From contig CASFOW010000037.1 in NCBI GenBank assembly GCA_949296705.1, positions 1 to 41,401 of the forward strand: a stretch of 41,401 nt of DNA, in the 5' to 3' direction. The position numbers and the translations under genes are program-made. Numbering within the stretch: the stretch's first letter is position 1; each line of letters starts with the position of its first letter. This stretch comes from an uncultured bacterium. Its GTDB lineage: Bacteria > Bacillota_I > Bacilli_A > RF39 > UBA660. The notes below the pieces were generated by a model. The model was not told the DNA's origin. It saw nothing but the letters and a program-made list of their open reading frames with translations, and did not search any database. Positions 40,270 through 41,401 of the stretch are shown here, one piece after another.

Positions 40270-41401
40270 TTAATATATTAAATAAACTCTAACTGTAGCG
40301 GTAGCTGTAATAATCGTTCCGGTATTGCCCCAAGTTTTATAAGATCTCCTTCTACTTAGATTACCTAAACTTAAAATACCGGTAGAAGAGTCATAAGAAA
40401 GTGTCGGTGTAACACTAAAAGAGCCACTATAAGAGGAATTGTCATTATCATTATTTGTTCCTTGACCACTAACAGAAATATTTTCTACTTTTACAATAAA
40501 GTTATCATTAGTTAAACTCGAATAATCGGCATATACACTTTTTACATCAAATGATGAACCAGTCCCTAAATCAACCAATGTATATTTTCCAGTATTGGCG
40601 TTAATACCCTGTTCATACCCTTCATTATAACCATTATCATACGCAGAAGTGCTATCCAAAGTTCCACCACTATAATATCCAGCCGGAACAGTATAAGTGG
40701 TACCATTACTTGGTTCCCAATTTAAATTTCCTCGGTTAGGCATTGTTCCCGTTACTTTTTGTCCTTTTACCCAGGCTGTCTTGCCACTTAATATTTGAGA
40801 AGCTGTCGCATCTCCATCACCACTACTACAAGCATATATCGTTTGTATTGGATTAGCAGTAATATTTCCTAGTTTATCTTTTACTTGGATTTCAGTATCT
40901 GTACTAATTGCATAAATTTTACTGGTATCTTTTACCCAACTAGCCCCGCCATCAAAAGAATATATCGCGTCTGTTTTATCGACTCCAATTCCACTATCAG
41001 TTACATTACTGATTTCTACTTCAATCTGATTGCCATCAAGAATAGCATGTTCATCACTAACTAAACTAAATACTGGTCCTTTAGAATCTGCTCTTACAAT
41101 ATGATTATTCATATTACTTACATTGTTAGCTTGATCAACTGCTCGGACATAAATATTTCCATTATGATTTTGATATTCTTGATTACTTGGATTTAATTCA
41201 ATCCAGTTTAATAAATCTTTGGTATATTCATAGTGATCGATTTCAATATTGTAGGGATTACTACTACTATAAGTTCCATAGACATATCTTACCCAATCCC
41301 CTTCAATATAATTCTTTGTATGAGTAGTATCTTCATATAGTTCATAGTTTACAACAAAGTTTCCACTAAATCCCTTACAATATAGAGGAATACCTCCTTC
41401 T
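40270..41401 (-). CDS. Large surface protein, 3' part (5' end outside the window)
   Basis: The frame stays open from the window edge to a stop at 40270, about 376 residues visible. It contains an Ig-like repeat (DSGIGVDKTDAIYSFDGGASW, then KLGNITANPIQTIYA, and before it NIYVRAVDQANNVSN), a segment typical of phage tail and surface proteins (ILSGKTAWVKGQKVTGTMPNRG style, split at residue breaks), a YNEGYEQGINA spacer, and a C-terminal strand-rich domain ending RVYLIY. No LPxTG or other anchor at this end. Probably an adhesin; convergent with the PBP gene, 2 bp apart, without a clear terminator. Confidence 0.8.
   Translation of the reverse strand, partial: EGGIPLYCKGFSGNFVVNYELYEDTTHTKNYIEGDWVRYVYGTYSSSNPYNIEIDHYEYTKDLLNWIELNPSNQEYQNHNGNIYVRAVDQANNVSNMNNHIVRADSKGPVFSLVSDEHAILDGNQIEVEISNVTDSGIGVDKTDAIYSFDGGASWVKDTSKIYAISTDTEIQVKDKLGNITANPIQTIYACSSGDGDATASQILSGKTAWVKGQKVTGTMPNRGNLNWEPSNGTTYTVPAGYYSGGTLDSTSAYDNGYNEGYEQGINANTGKYTLVDLGTGSSFDVKSVYADYSSLTNDNFIVKVENISVSGQGTNNDNDNSSYSGSFSVTPTLSYDSSTGILSLGNLSRRRSYKTWGNTGTIITATATVRVYLIY

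Noticed and set aside
1-41401. TGA read as tryptophan (Mollicutes code)
   Set aside because: Tryptophan is coded by TGG in conserved positions, and TGA works as a stop in several genes (for example the gntR gene).

Overview
The window is low-GC, standard-code DNA from a Gram-positive bacterium of the phylum Bacillota, most likely the class Bacilli or a related gut Firmicute lineage. The clues are strong AGGAGG-type ribosome sites, consensus sigma-A promoters, a T-box on a hisS-aspS operon, a ComN-like regulator beside a SpoVB-like flippase, a PASTA-tailed class B PBP and a YtrA-type GntR with an ABC exporter. No species can be named from this alone.

Left part (1-8100): the end of an IS605-type tnpB with its probable omega-RNA, an unrecognised 556-aa gene, three small unrecognised genes on the minus strand, tRNA-Leu(TAG) and tRNA-Ile2(CAT) with a decayed inverted tRNA copy beside them, then hisS-aspS (minus) under a T-box leader. 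Middle (8100-23500, mostly minus): two zinc-ribbon membrane proteins, gmk behind a tandem-repeat block, the operon comN-rel-dtd-AI-2E permease, a divergent spoVB-like flippase, and one long operon murG-murB-divIB followed by DUF6020-like, GT2 and GtrA genes. This joins peptidoglycan precursor and division genes to a polyprenyl-linked sugar module.

Next come a helical unknown protein behind a 490-bp structured leader, two FAD oxidoreductases, and mraY-ftsW (plus). Directly after ftsW lies a young accessory island (about 30.2-34.8 kb). It holds a RelB/RelE-like toxin-antitoxin pair whose toxin is frameshifted, a second copy of the last ~95 bp of ftsW, two copies of an HTH-gene module (one dead, one intact), and two cargo genes divergent from the HTH copies: a transglutaminase-like protein with a proline-rich PPLPPR tail and an unrecognised 321-aa protein. 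This island is the most novel part of the window. Beyond it lie an ABC exporter operon with its GntR regulator and a candidate palindromic operator, a SpoVD/PBP2-type transpeptidase, and the 3' part of a large surface protein with Ig-like and phage-tail-like segments.

The cell-wall genes (murG, murB, divIB, mraY, ftsW, pbp) are the pieces of a dcw cluster, but here they are split over about 20 kb, on both strands, with unrelated genes and the island between them.
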